From the NCBI GenBank assembly GCA_963669455.1, contig OY770026.1, positions 3,410,001-3,474,000 on the forward strand: 64,000 bases of DNA, given 5' to 3'. The DNA comes from JAWKWH01 sp963669455 (GTDB lineage: Bacteria > Pseudomonadota > Alphaproteobacteria > Rhizobiales > Rhizobiaceae). The notes beneath the pieces are model-generated. The model searched no databases and was not told the origin of the DNA. It worked only from the letters and a program-made list of their open reading frames with translations. The position numbers and the translations under genes are program-made. Every line of letters starts with the position of its first letter. Positions within the stretch are counted from its first letter, which is position 1. Below are positions 28,201 through 36,731 of this stretch, in pieces.

Positions 28201-29099
28201 AGCAGGAAAAACTTCCCACCAGGCGCAAGGGCTACACCCAGAAGGCCAAGATTGGCGGGCACACCATCTTCCTGCGCACCGGCGAATATGATGACGGTAG
28301 GCTTGGCGAGATTTTCCTCGACATGAACAAGGAGGGCTCAGCGCTTCGCGCCTTCATCAACAATTTCGCCATCTCGGTGTCGCTCGGCCTGCAATATGGT
28401 GTGCCGCTCGACGAATATGTCGACGCGTTCACCTTCACACGGTTTGAGCCGGCCGGCGTGGTTATCGGCAATGATGCGATCAAATCGGCCACCTCGGTGC
28501 TCGACTATGTGTTCCGCGAGCTGGCGATCTCCTATCTCGATCGCCACGATCTGGCCCATGTTGACCAGTCGGATTTCTCCAGCACCTCGCTCGGCAAGGG
28601 CATGTCTGAAGGTAGGTCAGGCCCGGTTTCCAAGGGGCTGACGCGCGGTCACGCACTCAAGGTGGTGACCGGCAAGAGTGACGAACCAAAAGGATCTGCG
28701 GGAGGGGCACCTGCGGAAGGCGGTGGCTCAAACCGGACGGTGATGTCTTCCTCCCATTCTCCCGTCCGGGCCATCGCCGGTTCTCCCGCCACCGCGGCCA
28801 AACCAAGCGTTCTTGAATTGCAGGAGGAGGCCTCGGCGTTCAAGCGCGATTATGAGGAGAGCGCCCGGGAGCTGGCCGCCGAAATCGAAGCGGAAGAGGC
28901 GTCGAACCGCATTTTGGGCGCTGAAGAGGAAGCTGCCGATCGCGAGGCGGCCAAAAAGATCGAGGCCAATCGCCGGGCCAAGGCTGTGATGCAGGGCTAT
29001 ACCGGCAATTCATGCCCGGAATGCCAGAATTTCACCATGGTCAGGAACGGCACCTGCGAGAAATGCGACACCTGCGGATCAACGAGTGGGTGTAGCTAA
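25284..29099 (+). CDS. nrdJ: Vitamin B12-dependent ribonucleotide reductase (class II)
   Basis: A full-length 1271-residue adenosylcobalamin-dependent reductase that makes deoxyribonucleotides without oxygen need. Seen features: the N-terminal segment with NSPQWFNTG, the cysteine-bearing ASNPCSEYMF and CNLASLNL region of the active site, ATVIAPTGTIG for the radical core, and a C-terminal tail with CPECQNF and later CEKC and CDTC cysteine pairs that re-reduces the active site. A Lys/Glu-rich linker near 950-980 and an Ala/Ser-rich stretch before the tail are normal for long NrdJ. GGAAGG precedes the ATG. An NrdR-like box sits just upstream. Confidence 0.97.
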   Translation: MRIERHFTEKGQSAYAAIEFRKAISEIKNPDGSVVFRLEDIDVPKQFSQVAADILAQKYFRKAGVPARLKKVEENSVPSFLWRSVADEEALAELPEEARYGSETDARQVFDRLAGTWTYWGWKGGYFNSEEDALAFRDELAYMLATQRVAPNSPQWFNTGLHWAYGIDGPGQGHYYVDPASGKLTKSKSSYEHPQPHACFIQSVSDDLVNEGGIMDLWVREARLFKYGSGTGSNFSYLRGEGEKLSGGGKSSGLMSFLKIGDRAAGAIKSGGTTRRAAKMVVVDIDHPDIEGYIDWKVKEEQKVASLVTGSKIVKKHLTAIMKACVNCDADNDACFDPSLNTALKREVRAAKKNAVPENYIKRVIQFAKQGYKDIDFKTYDTDWDSEAYLTVSGQNSNNSVSLKDDFLRAVEHDGEWNLLNRKDGKVAKTVQARDLWEKIGHAAWASADPGLHFNTTMNDWHTCPAAGPIRASNPCSEYMFIDDTACNLASLNLLQFLDRGTAKIDLTAFEHAVRLWTVVLEISVAMAQFPSKEIAKLSYEYRTLGLGYANIGGLLMTTGVPYDSTEGRAICGALTAIMTGVSYATSAEMAGELGPFPDYERNAENMLRVMRNHRRAAHGDKQGYEGLSVEPVALKHADCPDADLITHAKAAWDKALELGEKNGYRNAQATVIAPTGTIGLVMDCDTTGIEPDFALVKFKKLAGGGYFKIINRAVPAALRTLGYSEAQIGEIEAYAVGHGNLNQAPAVNPGSLKAKGFDDEKITALNDALASAFDIKFVFNQWTLGADFCKQVLEISEEQLADFEFNMLGHLGFSKKDIEAANIHVCGAMTLEGAPHLKDEHLPVFDCANPCGKVGKRYLSVESHIDMMAAAQPFISGAISKTINMANDATVDDCKSAYLRSWKKALKANALYRDGSKLSQPLNASLIEDEDDEADEGLDNLIEAPAAARATQVAEKVAERIVERVVEKVVREQEKLPTRRKGYTQKAKIGGHTIFLRTGEYDDGRLGEIFLDMNKEGSALRAFINNFAISVSLGLQYGVPLDEYVDAFTFTRFEPAGVVIGNDAIKSATSVLDYVFRELAISYLDRHDLAHVDQSDFSSTSLGKGMSEGRSGPVSKGLTRGHALKVVTGKSDEPKGSAGGAPAEGGGSNRTVMSSSHSPVRAIAGSPATAAKPSVLELQEEASAFKRDYEESARELAAEIEAEEASNRILGAEEEAADREAAKKIEANRRAKAVMQGYTGNSCPECQNFTMVRNGTCEKCDTCGSTSGCS

Positions 29100-29107
29100 C
29101 CTCACTC

Positions 29108-29135
29108 CCGGTGGGGATTCGAACCTCTGACATGC
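29108..29135 (-). other. tRNA T-arm-like fragment
   Basis: Read on the minus strand, AGGTTCGAATCCCCACCGGG looks like the T-loop and 3' acceptor part of a tRNA. No matching 5' half is present and the T-stem pairing is imperfect, so this is not a functional tRNA. It may be a remnant of a tRNA or an attachment site, or chance. Confidence 0.25.
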
Positions 29136-29142
29136 TGAGTAA

Positions 29143-29175
29143 ATGGGCCCGGGTCAAAATCCGGGCCCATAGTTT
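29143..29175 (+). terminator. Rho-independent terminator after nrdJ
   Basis: ATGGGCCCGG (29143-29152) pairs perfectly with CCGGGCCCAT (29161-29170) around an eight-base loop and is followed by AGTTTTT. It ends nrdJ transcription. Confidence 0.85.
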
Positions 29176-29195
29176 TTATGCTTTCAGCCAATCAT

Positions 29196-29400
29196 TCACG
29201 GTCCCTGAAAATAGTAGGCGCGCAAAGCGCCATCATAGCGGCCGGTCTTCAGGCAGCACCGCTTGAAATCTCTGTCCTGAACCACAAGGACAGGGGTCAT
29301 TTCGGCCAAGCTTTTCCATCAACTCGACGCCGCCATGCACATATCGCGCGCCGGTTTTCACCTGCGTTTCCGACGGAAACGACCTACGCCGTTTCGACAT
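29196..29400 (-). pseudogene. SEC-C motif small protein, frameshifted
   Basis: From ATG 29400 a frame reads MSKRRRSFPSETQV and reaches the SEC-C zinc motif DPCPCGSGQRF. It then shifts and ends early. One base less at the TTT of the following codon restores KRCCLKTGRYDG and an end at 29196, giving the full CxCx8CC zinc motif. The gene is therefore broken by a single-base insertion, or the sequence has an error. A better ribosome site (AGGAGG) lies about 50 bases further upstream, and a second shift there could add an N-terminus. SEC-C proteins bind zinc and often SecB or ribosomes. Confidence 0.7.
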
Positions 29401-29595
29401 AACCTCGAAAGGACGGCGGATCTTGGTGTCTTTGTCTTTTTGTCATCATCGCCTCCTATGGGTATCGCTTAAGGGGCGGCTCCGATAGCAACTTACCGGC
29501 CATATGGCAAGCTCAACGGTGATTTCACTTCATTTGACTTCCATCAGCAATATTTCACGCCGATATGGTATAATAATCAATGCGAACGGAGGCAT

Positions 29596-29703
29596 GTGAC
29601 AAAACCATTCTGGTTTGTGCTGGAAGGCGCCATCGTCGGACTGATCATTGGCTTTGCCGCGGCAATGTTTGATGGCGAAGGACCTGAGACCGTTGCAGCG
29701 TGA
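29596..29703 (+). CDS. Possible 35-residue membrane protein
   Basis: A GTG start at 29596 follows CGGAGG by a few bases. The product starts MTKPFWFVLEGAIVGLI and has one hydrophobic span (about residues 7-24) and an acidic tail. It is too short to be sure of. The rest of the gap 29404-29893 shows no gene. Confidence 0.35.
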   Translation: MTKPFWFVLEGAIVGLIIGFAAAMFDGEGPETVAA

Positions 29704-29893
29704 ATTGCTGCGAACCATGAACGTTGAAAACGCAGAGGCTCTCCTCCTACCAACAACGCCGATATCTCCCCCACAAGGGAAAGGGTCACCCATCGCAGAT
29801 TTTCGGGACAGGTTTGACGACATCATGTATTGACCAAACTGATGGGCGGCCTCAACAGGCTTGTCTTCCCGGCGGCAACCAAAAATTTGCAGG

Positions 29894-31480
29894 ATGATGC
29901 ACGAAAAACCCAACATCATTGTCATCCTTGCCGATCACGTGGCGTTTGCCGGCCATTACGGCAATGATCGCTATCCCTATCGCTGGCCTCATCTGGAGGC
30001 GCTTGCCGCACAGGGTGCCTGGTTTGAGCGCGCCTATGCCATCACCCCGGTCTGCACGCCATCGCGCGCCAGTTTTCTGACCGGCAAACGTCCTGACAAG
30101 CATGGTCTCAGATGGAACAGCGAATATCCGATACCGTATAATCGCACGGAGTTTCGCGATGATGAGGTGCTGTATGCCGAGGCGCTTTGCAAAGCCGGCT
30201 ACGACAATCATTATTTCGGCAAATGGCACTGCGGCGTAGCCCGCACCGCGGCCGATTACGGCCTTCAAGGCTGGAGCCTGCCCGAATATGGCAATCTTTA
30301 CGCCAGCGACGAATACAAGGCCTATCTGGCGCGTATCGGCGAACCGCAGCCCACCTGCCGGATAGATCATCATCTTCTGCGGCCGGAACTGGATGGCTCC
30401 GATGTGCTGATGGATCCGGACGAACCGTGGGATTTCATGGATGGCGCCGGGGTTCTGCACGGTTCGGCGGAAGCACACGAGCAGAATTTCGTCGCCAATA
30501 TGGCGGTAGACAAATTGATGTCGCTGGCCCGCGAACCCCGCGAAAAGCCATTCTCGATGGTCATCAGTCTTTGGGGGCCGCACCATCCCTATTACCCGAG
30601 CCGGGAATTTGCCGACCTGGTCGACCCTGCCGGCATACCGCCCTACCCGAGCTTCGACGAAGACCTGTCGCATAAACCACTGCGCTACCGGGTGCAGCGG
30701 GATTTGCGGTGCCAGCACCGTGCTTTCGAACGCTGGCCCGACTGGCCTATCTGGCAGACTGTCCTGGCGCGGTGCTATGCCTCTGGTCTGCAAACCGACG
30801 CCATGATTGGCCGTATTGCCGACTGTCTGAATGAGGCCGGTATTGCCGACAATACCTTGCTGATCGTTACCGCTGATCATGGCGATGGAATAGCCGCCCA
30901 TGGTGCCGGTTGGGACAAATATTCCTGTTTCACCGAGGAAGTGGGCCGGATACCGCTGGTCATGCGATGGCCAGCGAAAATACCGCATGGCTCGAAAATT
31001 GCCAGCCCGGTCAATCTGCTCGATGTCACCGCAACCATGCTCGATGCGGCTGGAGCCACGATCGACCACCCGCTAACGCTGGATGGTGAAAGCCTGCTGC
31101 CGTTTACTCATGGGGCCAAGCACCGCGACGAGATGATCTGCGACCATTTCGGCCATTCCGGCGATATCAGTTTCCAGAAAATTCTTTATAGCGACAGGTG
31201 GAAATATGTTTCCGCCTGGGGCGATGGCGATGAACTTTATTGCCTGTCGGATGATCCAAACGAACTTAACAACCGGATTTCGGACGAGGCGACATTTTTG
31301 CGCCAGAGGCAAATGCGAGACGCGATCATCGAGCATATCGAAGCACGGCGCGACGAGCGCCGTACCTGGCACCGGGAGGAATTTTGGGAGGCGGGTATCG
31401 TCTTTTCCTCACCTGAATGGCCGCGCGAGGAGACATTGCAGCTTTTCAAGCTAAAAGTGCAACAGGGGTACAAAACCTGA
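29894..31480 (+). CDS. Sulfatase-family hydrolase
   Basis: About 528 residues of the alkaline-phosphatase/sulfatase superfamily. The N-terminus has NIIVILADH with metal-ligand Asp, and the sulfatase signature CTPSRASFLTGKRP near residue 46, whose Cys would be converted to formylglycine. Later come the metal site VTADHGDGIAAHG and a C-terminal strand with YCLSDDPNELNN. No signal peptide is visible, so it appears cytoplasmic. It may cleave sulfate or phosphonate-like esters, including choline or sugar sulfates. The start at 29894 or 29897 has only a weak AGG ahead. Maturation enzyme genes are not nearby. Confidence 0.92.
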   Translation: MMHEKPNIIVILADHVAFAGHYGNDRYPYRWPHLEALAAQGAWFERAYAITPVCTPSRASFLTGKRPDKHGLRWNSEYPIPYNRTEFRDDEVLYAEALCKAGYDNHYFGKWHCGVARTAADYGLQGWSLPEYGNLYASDEYKAYLARIGEPQPTCRIDHHLLRPELDGSDVLMDPDEPWDFMDGAGVLHGSAEAHEQNFVANMAVDKLMSLAREPREKPFSMVISLWGPHHPYYPSREFADLVDPAGIPPYPSFDEDLSHKPLRYRVQRDLRCQHRAFERWPDWPIWQTVLARCYASGLQTDAMIGRIADCLNEAGIADNTLLIVTADHGDGIAAHGAGWDKYSCFTEEVGRIPLVMRWPAKIPHGSKIASPVNLLDVTATMLDAAGATIDHPLTLDGESLLPFTHGAKHRDEMICDHFGHSGDISFQKILYSDRWKYVSAWGDGDELYCLSDDPNELNNRISDEATFLRQRQMRDAIIEHIEARRDERRTWHREEFWEAGIVFSSPEWPREETLQLFKLKVQQGYKT

Positions 31481-31760
31481 CCGGCGCCCCCCACATTTTG
31501 TCCGCAAATCAACCTGATCTGCCGACGATGCAACATTAACTTATCCCCGCCTGCCGTTTGCGGCCGATAATTGCCGTTCATGCAATTTCACTTTTGGTTA
31601 ACCATCTGGGCGCAGCATGATCGCATCAGGTGTAGGGCGGGAAGTGAAATGCAGTGTGAAACAAAACTGGCGGTAGACCACCGGCATATCTGACGAACAG
31701 GCAACAAGTAGACATCAAATTGCTCCGTTGGATTTGCGCGAAACCGCAGATGGAGCAAAC

Positions 31761-32078
31761 ATGATCAGCCTATTCAAAATTTTCCTTTTTCTGGCGATGG
31801 CGGCCACCGCTGCCATATTGCTGATGCCTGCGCAGGCCTCGGCCGGACCGATGTTATGCGGCAAACGTGCTGAAATGATCAAAGTGTTGGAAAAACGCTT
31901 TCACGAGGGCCGCGTGGCGGTGGGTCTTTCACAGAAAAGCAGCGAAGCGTTTGAGGTATTTGCCTCGCCCACCGGCACCTGGACCGTGCTTATGACCACC
32001 AGAACAGGCAAAACTTGCATCATGGCCACCGGTCATTCGTGGAAGAATGTGGCGGCACTTGCGGGCGAACAAAGCTGA
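31761..32078 (+). CDS. Small secreted protein of unknown function
   Basis: About 105 residues. A signal peptide (residues 1-28, MISLFKIFLFLAMAATAAIL up to QASA) is followed by a compact domain with two cysteines, MLCGKRAEMIKVLEKRF and GKTCIMATGHSW, that may form a disulfide in the periplasm. The pattern resembles a small hypothetical family common in alphaproteobacteria, but I know no function. GGAGC lies seven bases before the ATG. It is flanked by the sulfatase and the DUF1624 gene on the same strand. Confidence 0.8.
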   Translation: MISLFKIFLFLAMAATAAILLMPAQASAGPMLCGKRAEMIKVLEKRFHEGRVAVGLSQKSSEAFEVFASPTGTWTVLMTTRTGKTCIMATGHSWKNVAALAGEQS

Positions 32079-32219
32079 TAGGCATCAATACCATGCCTTG
32101 GACATGAAACCGGCGGGGCGCCCACTTTGTGGTTGAACTGGCGGACGGCGGGCGCTAGTCGAAACGGGTGACAATGCGATCTGCCATTTTCAGCCCTGCC
32201 GCCATCAGACCGGTTCACC

Positions 32220-33194
32220 ATGACCGCTGAACAAACCTCCGTGCCAGAAGCGCGAACCACGCGCCGTATAGACATGATCGATGTTTTCCGCGGCGTGGCG
32301 CTGGTGGCGATGGCGATTTACCATTTCGCCTGGGATCTTGAATTTTTCGGCTACGCCGAACCGGGAATGACAGCGCAAGGCGGTTGGAAGATATTTGCCC
32401 GGAGCATCGCGTCCTCGTTTCTGTTTCTGGCCGGCGTCAGTCTATTGCTGGCGCATGGCAAAAAAATCCGCTGGAGAGGGTTTTTCAGACGTTTCGTGCA
32501 ATTGACGGCAGCGGCGGCACTAATCACGCTTGTCACCTTTTATGCGACGCCGGAGCGTTACGTCTTTTTCGGCATCCTGCACCAGATCGCTTTTGCCAGC
32601 TTGTTCGGCCTGATATTTTTGCGGCTGCCGGTCTGGCTGACGATACTGGTTGCCGCATTCATCTTTTATCTCGGGTTTTCGTTCCGGTCTGACTGGTTCA
32701 GCCATCCCACACTCTGGTTCCTCGGACTGACGCCGATTTCGCTGCAGTCAAACGACTTTGTGCCGGTCTTTCCCTGGACCGCCGCCACGCTTGCCGGCAT
32801 TGCCGCCAGCCGGTTGGCGCTGAAATTTGGCGTGTTCGACTACTTGGCTGGTTTTCGCGCCGGTTACTGGGTTCACCCCATACGGTTTTGCGGCAGACAC
32901 GGGCTGGTCTTTTATCTCGTGCACCAGCCGGTGTTGGTCGGTCTTGTCTGGCTGTTTGCGCAGTTTTGGCCGGCAAGCGCTGAGACACCGGAGCATGGCT
33001 TCATGCGTGCTTGCGAACAATCTTGCGTTTCCGGCGGTAGCGGTATCAACTGTCCCGGCTATTGTGCCTGCGTGCTTGACAGCATCGATGCAGAGGGCAG
33101 ACTTGACGATATGCTCGCAGGCGTTTCAGATGATGACCTTAAGACCCGGCTGGGGGAAATCGCAGGCCAGTGCCGGAGCACGGCAGAGCAATAG
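32220..33194 (+). CDS. DUF1624/heparan-alpha-glucosaminide N-acetyltransferase-like membrane protein
   Basis: A 324-residue inner-membrane protein with about seven hydrophobic segments. The N-terminal RIDMIDVFRGVALVAMAIYH and AWDLEFFG are typical of DUF1624 proteins, related to acyltransferases. The conserved His in YHF may be catalytic. After the last membrane span the protein continues with a soluble Cys-rich tail of about 55 residues (CEQSCVSG, NCPGYCACVL, QCR), which is not part of the usual domain. It is followed 13 bases later by the methyltransferase-like gene. Function is unproven; transfer of an acyl group to an envelope sugar is the family guess. Confidence 0.85.
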   Translation: MTAEQTSVPEARTTRRIDMIDVFRGVALVAMAIYHFAWDLEFFGYAEPGMTAQGGWKIFARSIASSFLFLAGVSLLLAHGKKIRWRGFFRRFVQLTAAAALITLVTFYATPERYVFFGILHQIAFASLFGLIFLRLPVWLTILVAAFIFYLGFSFRSDWFSHPTLWFLGLTPISLQSNDFVPVFPWTAATLAGIAASRLALKFGVFDYLAGFRAGYWVHPIRFCGRHGLVFYLVHQPVLVGLVWLFAQFWPASAETPEHGFMRACEQSCVSGGSGINCPGYCACVLDSIDAEGRLDDMLAGVSDDDLKTRLGEIAGQCRSTAEQ

Positions 33195-33207
33195 ACAGGA
33201 GACGGCG

Positions 33208-33684
33208 ATGAACGACAGAGCAGAGCGTTCAAACACGATACCCTGGCCGCCGATTGTCTATCTGACGGCGGTAGCCATCGCGATCCTGCTTGGCGTGACC
33301 CTGCCCCTGCCATGGCTTGCCTCACCGATCTCGGAACTTGCATTTGCCGCCGGTGTCGTGATCGTTGCTGGCGCGGTGGCAATCGAGTTTGCGGCGATGC
33401 GAACGCTGAGGCGCGCGGACACGACCGTGATGCCGACAAAAAGATCAGATCACCTTGTCACGTCGGGCCCCTACTCGTTTACCCGCAATCCGATTTATCT
33501 TGGCAATACGATGCTGATGATCGGCGCTGGGCTCATCTTCGGATTGCTGTGGTTTCTGCCAGCAGCGATTGCCGCCTGCTTTGCCACGTCCAAACTGGCG
33601 ATCGAACGGGAGGAAGCGCATCTCGAACACCGGTTTGGTAGGGCATTTCGCGCCTATCAAAAACGTGTCCGGCGGTGGATATAA
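33208..33684 (+). CDS. Isoprenylcysteine carboxyl methyltransferase-like membrane protein
   Basis: A 158-residue protein with four hydrophobic segments. The family signature lies in the second half: HLVTSGPYSFTRNPIYLGN followed by EREEAHLEHRFGRAFRAY and VRRW. The RNPxY and E/E-x-L-x-x-x-F-G motifs mark the ICMT/NnrU-like group, which includes SAM-dependent methyltransferases. It likely modifies a lipid or membrane compound. CAGGAGACGGCG precedes the ATG, and the gene follows DUF1624 closely, so the two are co-transcribed. Confidence 0.88.
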   Translation: MNDRAERSNTIPWPPIVYLTAVAIAILLGVTLPLPWLASPISELAFAAGVVIVAGAVAIEFAAMRTLRRADTTVMPTKRSDHLVTSGPYSFTRNPIYLGNTMLMIGAGLIFGLLWFLPAAIAACFATSKLAIEREEAHLEHRFGRAFRAYQKRVRRWI

Positions 33685-33708
33685 GGTATGGCGGCGCACC
33701 CTTCCCGA

Positions 33709-34095
33709 TCAGGTATTGACACCCAATTCGGCAAGGCGCTCGACGCAGGCCTCCTCGGCCTGATCGAGTTCACTTAAGGTTTCTTCCAGATCGCGGCGTT
33801 TCTGGCGAAGCTGAACCCGCCTCTCCTCGATTGCCGAAATGATCGCTTTTAACTGCCCCGCCTCGCCCGGCGGTTCCTTGTACATCTTCACGATTTCGCG
33901 GATTTCTGCGATCGAAAACCCAAGGCGCTTGCCACGCAGGATCTGGCGCACCAGATGCCGGTCCGATGGGCGAAACAGGCGTGTACGTCCGCGGCGGACC
34001 GGCTGTATCAACCCCTCATCCTCGTAGAAACGCAAGGTGCGGGTCGAGATTCCAAACTCGCGCGTGAGTTCGGTGATTGTATAAAATTCTCGCAT
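33709..34095 (-). CDS. MerR family transcriptional regulator
   Basis: About 128 residues. The N-terminal winged helix reads FYTITELTREFGISTRTLRF with YEDEGLI, and the C-terminal half is a long coiled coil (EERRVQLRQKRRDLEETL) for dimerisation. There are no cysteines at the metal-sensing positions of CueR or MerR; it is closer to the small alphaproteobacterial regulators of branched-chain or fatty-acid degradation (LiuR-like). ATG 34095 is used because the longer frame from 34236 adds 47 unrelated residues. Targets are not identifiable here. Confidence 0.88.
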   Translation of the reverse strand: MREFYTITELTREFGISTRTLRFYEDEGLIQPVRRGRTRLFRPSDRHLVRQILRGKRLGFSIAEIREIVKMYKEPPGEAGQLKAIISAIEERRVQLRQKRRDLEETLSELDQAEEACVERLAELGVNT

Positions 34096-34322
34096 GCCCG
34101 TACCCCTGTCTACCAATGAGGACCTCCAAAACCCTCCATTTTGGCCAATCCCGTCGTCAAAGCCCTTTTTTGCGATCCTTAAATACGTGAAGTATTCTGC
34201 GGCTCTCAAAAGGGCTTTTCCTGGAGCGTGTCTCAAACAGAAAGATTTTCAGACGTCCTCAGATAGGGCACAATTAGGATTTTTACGTAAAAGTCAATTT
34301 TTGATGCGCGCCCAATAGGCTT

Positions 34323-35744
34323 TCAGAGATTGAACCACCAGGCCGCCAGGCCGAGAAATGCAAGAAAACCAATAATATCGGTAACAGTCGTGACAAAAAT
34401 CGACGAGGCGATTGCGGGATCCTGCCCGGCGCGATCCAACAGCAAAGGAATGCAAATGCCGGCAATGGCCGCGGCAATCATATTGACAATCATGGCAATT
34501 GCGATGACGCCACCAAGCGCGGTATTGGCAAACCAGAACCCGGCGATCAGCCCCATCACAAGGGCAAAAAACATCCCGTTCAGCGTGCCGACTATCAATT
34601 CGCGGCGAATGATCCGGCTGGCATTGTAAATGTCGAGATCGCGGGTTGCCAGGGCGCGAACGGCCACCGTCATGGTCTGCGTTCCCGCATTACCGCCCAT
34701 CGAGGCGACGATTGGCATCAGGATGGCCAGCGCCACCATCTGCTCTAGCGTTGCATCGAACAGGCCGATGATCCAGGACGCCAGCACGGCTGTCGCCAGA
34801 TTGACAACAAGCCAGGGCACGCGCGAGCGCGTCGTCGCCAGTACCGCATCGGAAAGCTCCTCATCGCCGACCCCGCCGAGGCGCATAATGTCTTCCTCGG
34901 CTTCCTGCTGGATGACATCAACCACATCATCGATGGTCAGCACGCCTACCAGGCGGTCATTGCCATCTACGACGGCGGCGGACAACAGATCGTAGCGTTC
35001 AAAAATCTGAGCCGCTTCCTCCTGATCCATTTCAGCTGGAACAGCGTGGCGGGTTTCATGCATCACCTCTTCGATCCGCACAGCCCTTTTTGTGCGCAAG
35101 ATACGGTCGAGATTGACCGCGCCGATTAAATGGAAGGTCGGATCAATGACAAAAATCTGGCTGAATGTGTCAGGTAAATTCTGGTCTTCGCGCATATAGT
35201 CGATGGTCTGGCCCACCGTCCAGAATGGCGGCACGGCGACGAATTCAGTCTGCATACGCCGCCCGGCGCTTTCTTCAGGATAATCCAGCGAACGCCTAAG
35301 GCGCACCCGCTCCGTAAACGGCAGTTTTGAGAGAATGTCCTCCTGATCATCCTCATCGAGGTCTTCAAGGATGAAGACCGCATCGTCGGAATCAAGTTCT
35401 GAAAACGAGCGTGCGATTTCCTCGTTGGGAAGACCTGCGACGATTTCGACGCGGATCGCCTCATCCACCTCGGTCAAGGCCGTAAAATCGAAACCCTCGC
35501 CCATCGCGACGACGACGGCCTGGCGCTGTTCCGGCGACAGCGCTTCAACGAGATCACCCAGTTCGGAGGCATGCAGCCCGATGAGCCGCTCATTCAGCGC
35601 GTTGCGGTCACCAGCTTCCAATGCATCGACAACGCCGGCCACGAAACCACCGAGCACCACGCCATCTTCATCATAGATACTCTGTCCGGCGGACTGAAGT
35701 TCACCGGCTGGATGCGTGTTGTCGGTTTCGTTTTCAATGTTCAA
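34323..35744 (-). CDS. mgtE: Magnesium transporter MgtE
   Basis: A 473-residue protein. The N-terminal cytoplasmic domain (superhelical MgtE_N, to about 165) is followed by two CBS domains that sense magnesium (about 170-290, with FVIDPTFHLIGAV and RLVGVLTIDDVVD). Five membrane segments follow, with the pore signature MPIVASMGGNAGTQTMTV. It imports Mg2+, gated by intracellular Mg2+. Length and layout are normal. It is transcribed away from the HTH gene at 36056 and ends near the MerR gene. Confidence 0.97.
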   Translation of the reverse strand: MNIENETDNTHPAGELQSAGQSIYDEDGVVLGGFVAGVVDALEAGDRNALNERLIGLHASELGDLVEALSPEQRQAVVVAMGEGFDFTALTEVDEAIRVEIVAGLPNEEIARSFSELDSDDAVFILEDLDEDDQEDILSKLPFTERVRLRRSLDYPEESAGRRMQTEFVAVPPFWTVGQTIDYMREDQNLPDTFSQIFVIDPTFHLIGAVNLDRILRTKRAVRIEEVMHETRHAVPAEMDQEEAAQIFERYDLLSAAVVDGNDRLVGVLTIDDVVDVIQQEAEEDIMRLGGVGDEELSDAVLATTRSRVPWLVVNLATAVLASWIIGLFDATLEQMVALAILMPIVASMGGNAGTQTMTVAVRALATRDLDIYNASRIIRRELIVGTLNGMFFALVMGLIAGFWFANTALGGVIAIAMIVNMIAAAIAGICIPLLLDRAGQDPAIASSIFVTTVTDIIGFLAFLGLAAWWFNL

Positions 35745-36055
35745 GCTTAAAGCCCGCCAAAAAACAGATTGGAAGTATTGACGGTTTAGCGCGACAGCTT
35801 CATGAACTCAAAGACAATTGCGGATGTTGGCCCGTCGCAATGCAATTTGGTATGCGTTTTCTTGCGCTCCATTATTTTGAGGATGCAATGGCGGTTCCAC
35901 TTCAACAAGCGGATCGCATGTCCCACGGCAGATGACATGCCAGCTATCGAGCGAAATCAGCACTGCCACTGGTGTCGTAAAACTTCATAATCCCTACCCT
36001 GACAGCTTCTTGAGGGTATTGCTTGTGCCCCTGCTCAGCGGGTACATATTGCACC
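35745..36055. other. Gap between mgtE and HTH gene
   Basis: About 310 bases hold the two divergent promoters. I see no further open frame with coding character and no M-box-like magnesium riboswitch by eye. Confidence 0.4.
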
Positions 36056-36418
36056 ATGTCGTCTATTAGGGAAAAAAATGAGCGCAAGCAAAGAGCATTG
36101 CGATTGCGTGAGGCCCGCAAAGCGGCCGGGTACAAGGGGCCCAAAGACGTCTGTACAAAATTTGGGTGGAACATTGACACCTACAAGGCACACGAACAGG
36201 GACGCAACGGATTTGGTATCGCTGATGCCCGAAATTATGCTTCCGCGTTTGATATATCCGTCACCTGGCTTAATTTTGGCCCAAAGACAGATGCTTATGC
36301 AGCTCAGGATGAGCGCATCTATGACGTTGCTAAAAAGCTTCAAAACCTCAGTGACGATGACCTTGCGGTGGTTGAAAAGATGATTGAGCGTCTGGGCGGT
36401 AAGGCTCTGCACGCCTGA
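36056..36418 (+). CDS. Small helix-turn-helix-like protein
   Basis: About 120 residues. The N-terminal half resembles a Cro/C1-type HTH (ALRLREARKAAGYKGPKDVC, then GWNIDTYKAHEQGRNGFG), as in phage-like repressors, although the alignment is loose. The C-terminal part is helical and acidic (LSDDDLAVVEKMIERLGG). It may be a stand-alone regulator of phage or plasmid origin. No good ribosome site is seen before ATG 36056, and an earlier start at 36023 is possible. Confidence 0.7.
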   Translation: MSSIREKNERKQRALRLREARKAAGYKGPKDVCTKFGWNIDTYKAHEQGRNGFGIADARNYASAFDISVTWLNFGPKTDAYAAQDERIYDVAKKLQNLSDDDLAVVEKMIERLGGKALHA

Positions 36419-36731
36419 GGTCATAGAGCATCTCGATCAGGTTACACACATCGTTGTGTTTTCCCTTAGGCATTGTCCTTAAAGCGAATAAGATTGCAGC
36501 TTCCCGCGCGCGCCTTTTTTTTGTTTGCATCCTGCTAGTTTCCTGTTTCATCAATGGTAAATTCCATACAATGGGTGAAAACACTGCATGCACACATATT
36601 ATATGAAACTTTTTCACTATTTCGCGAATATTTTATTCTGCGCGAATTTTTCAAATTTTTTGCATGTATTTTCCCGACTTGTTCTTTTTGTCCACTTGGT
36701 GAAAATTCGGTAATTTTGGGGGGCTGCAACA
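36419..36731. other. AT-rich gap upstream of luxR-type gene
   Basis: The gap is clearly richer in A and T than its surroundings, with several TATTTT and AATTTTT tracts from 36590 to 36720. No convincing lux box palindrome is seen. It probably carries the luxR promoter and may bind nucleoid proteins. Confidence 0.4.

Noticed and set aside
36348..36617. 89-residue minus-strand frame after the HTH gene
   Set aside because: It overlaps the end of the HTH gene, has no ribosome site, and looks like chance in a low-GC gap.
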